A DNA stretch of 6,497 nt from SIAJ01 sp036266155 (GTDB taxonomy: Bacteria; Planctomycetota; Planctomycetia; Gemmatales; Gemmataceae), in contig DATANR010000169.1 in assembly GCA_036266155.1 (NCBI GenBank), positions 1 through 6,497 of the forward strand, read 5' to 3'. The notes under the pieces are model-generated. The model did no database searches. It had not been told where the DNA came from and saw only the letters and a program-made list of their open reading frames with translations. The translations under genes and the position numbers were made by a program. This document shows, piece by piece, positions 6,385-6,497 of this stretch (the stretch's first letter is position 1; the number at the start of each line of letters is the position of its first letter).

Positions 6385-6412
6385 AAGATAGAAACAGAGC
6401 CCCCAGCGTGAA
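6385..6412 (-). promoter_or_regulatory. Weak promoter candidate for the ribosomal-protein operon
   Basis: On the minus strand TTCACG (6407-6412) and TATCTT (6385-6390) are separated by 16 bases, each matching four of six positions of the sigma-70-type -35 and -10 boxes. The start of transcription would fall about 15-20 bases before the ribosome binding site of rpmG. The match is weak and planctomycete promoters are poorly defined, so this is a suggestion only. Confidence 0.25.
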
Positions 6413-6430
6413 GGGGCGAAAGTGAAAATC

Positions 6431-6465
6431 GTTTAGCGGGGATGCCGTCGGCGTCCCCGCTAAAC
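6431..6465. repeat. Perfect 12-bp inverted repeat, hairpin upstream of rpmG
   Basis: GTTTAGCGGGGA (6431-6442) and TCCCCGCTAAAC (6454-6465) are exact reverse complements. The 11 bases between them (TGCCGTCGGCG) can extend the stem by a T-G wobble and three further pairs, leaving a three-base loop. The element lies 71 bp upstream of rpmG, beyond the promoter candidate. It could terminate a gene entering from the right, act as a leader structure if transcription starts further upstream, or be a copy of a dispersed intergenic palindrome. No clean T-run flanks it on either strand; the minus strand continues GATTTTCACTTT. Confidence 0.55.
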
Positions 6466-6497
6466 GTTAAGGTTGCCCTCAATCGCGATCACCGCAG

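Noticed and set aside
1..6497. tRNA, rRNA, CRISPR array, transposase or toxin-antitoxin system
   Set aside because: I looked on both strands and found no cloverleaf, regularly spaced repeats, transposase-like frame, terminal repeats with target duplication, or small toxin-like gene pair.

Overview
This GC-rich window looks like chromosomal DNA from a planctomycete, probably of the Gemmatales/Pirellulales type. The assignment rests on protein architecture. One gene encodes a secreted alpha/alpha-toroid protein with a HEAT-like tail ending in a planctomycete-style signature (SGKDFGP ... AWRDWW). The next encodes a long membrane protein with repeated SDSDIDL-type acidic motifs, an Ala/Lys/Asp-rich coiled coil and a TPR tail. 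The ribosomal protein L24 carries the planctomycete-like PQGGRLSKEMP segment. No database search was possible, so the taxonomic call is an inference.

Layout. Positions 1-98 hold what may be the last codons of an upstream gene, followed by a strong 17-bp terminator-like hairpin. Positions 99-491 are a gene-poor leader with one tiny Shine-Dalgarno-preceded ORF and minor repeats. Positions 492-2489 (+) encode a 665-residue exported toroid/HEAT protein. A 190-bp gap (2490-2679) has a weak terminator-like hairpin and a 9-bp GC inverted repeat. Positions 2680-5493 (+) encode a 937-residue single-pass membrane protein with a long disordered acidic N-terminal part, one transmembrane helix, an extracytoplasmic coiled coil and TPRs. 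A nested hairpin (5500-5536) sits between converging genes. Positions 5541-6360 (-) hold a compact ribosomal-protein operon, transcribed rpmG (bL33), rplX (uL24), rpmE2 (type-B bL31). Upstream of it lie a weak promoter candidate and a 12-bp perfect inverted repeat (6431-6465).

How the genes work together. The three minus-strand genes are large-subunit ribosomal proteins and belong together. rplX is in an unusual setting, since in most bacteria it lies in the S10/spc cluster, and both L33 and L31 lack the zinc-ribbon cysteines. The two plus-strand genes are consecutive and both products are predicted to have large extracytoplasmic parts, so a shared envelope role is possible, but the sequence does not show one. 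I see no mobile element, CRISPR array, tRNA or rRNA, and no clear evidence of a defence or other novel multi-gene system.
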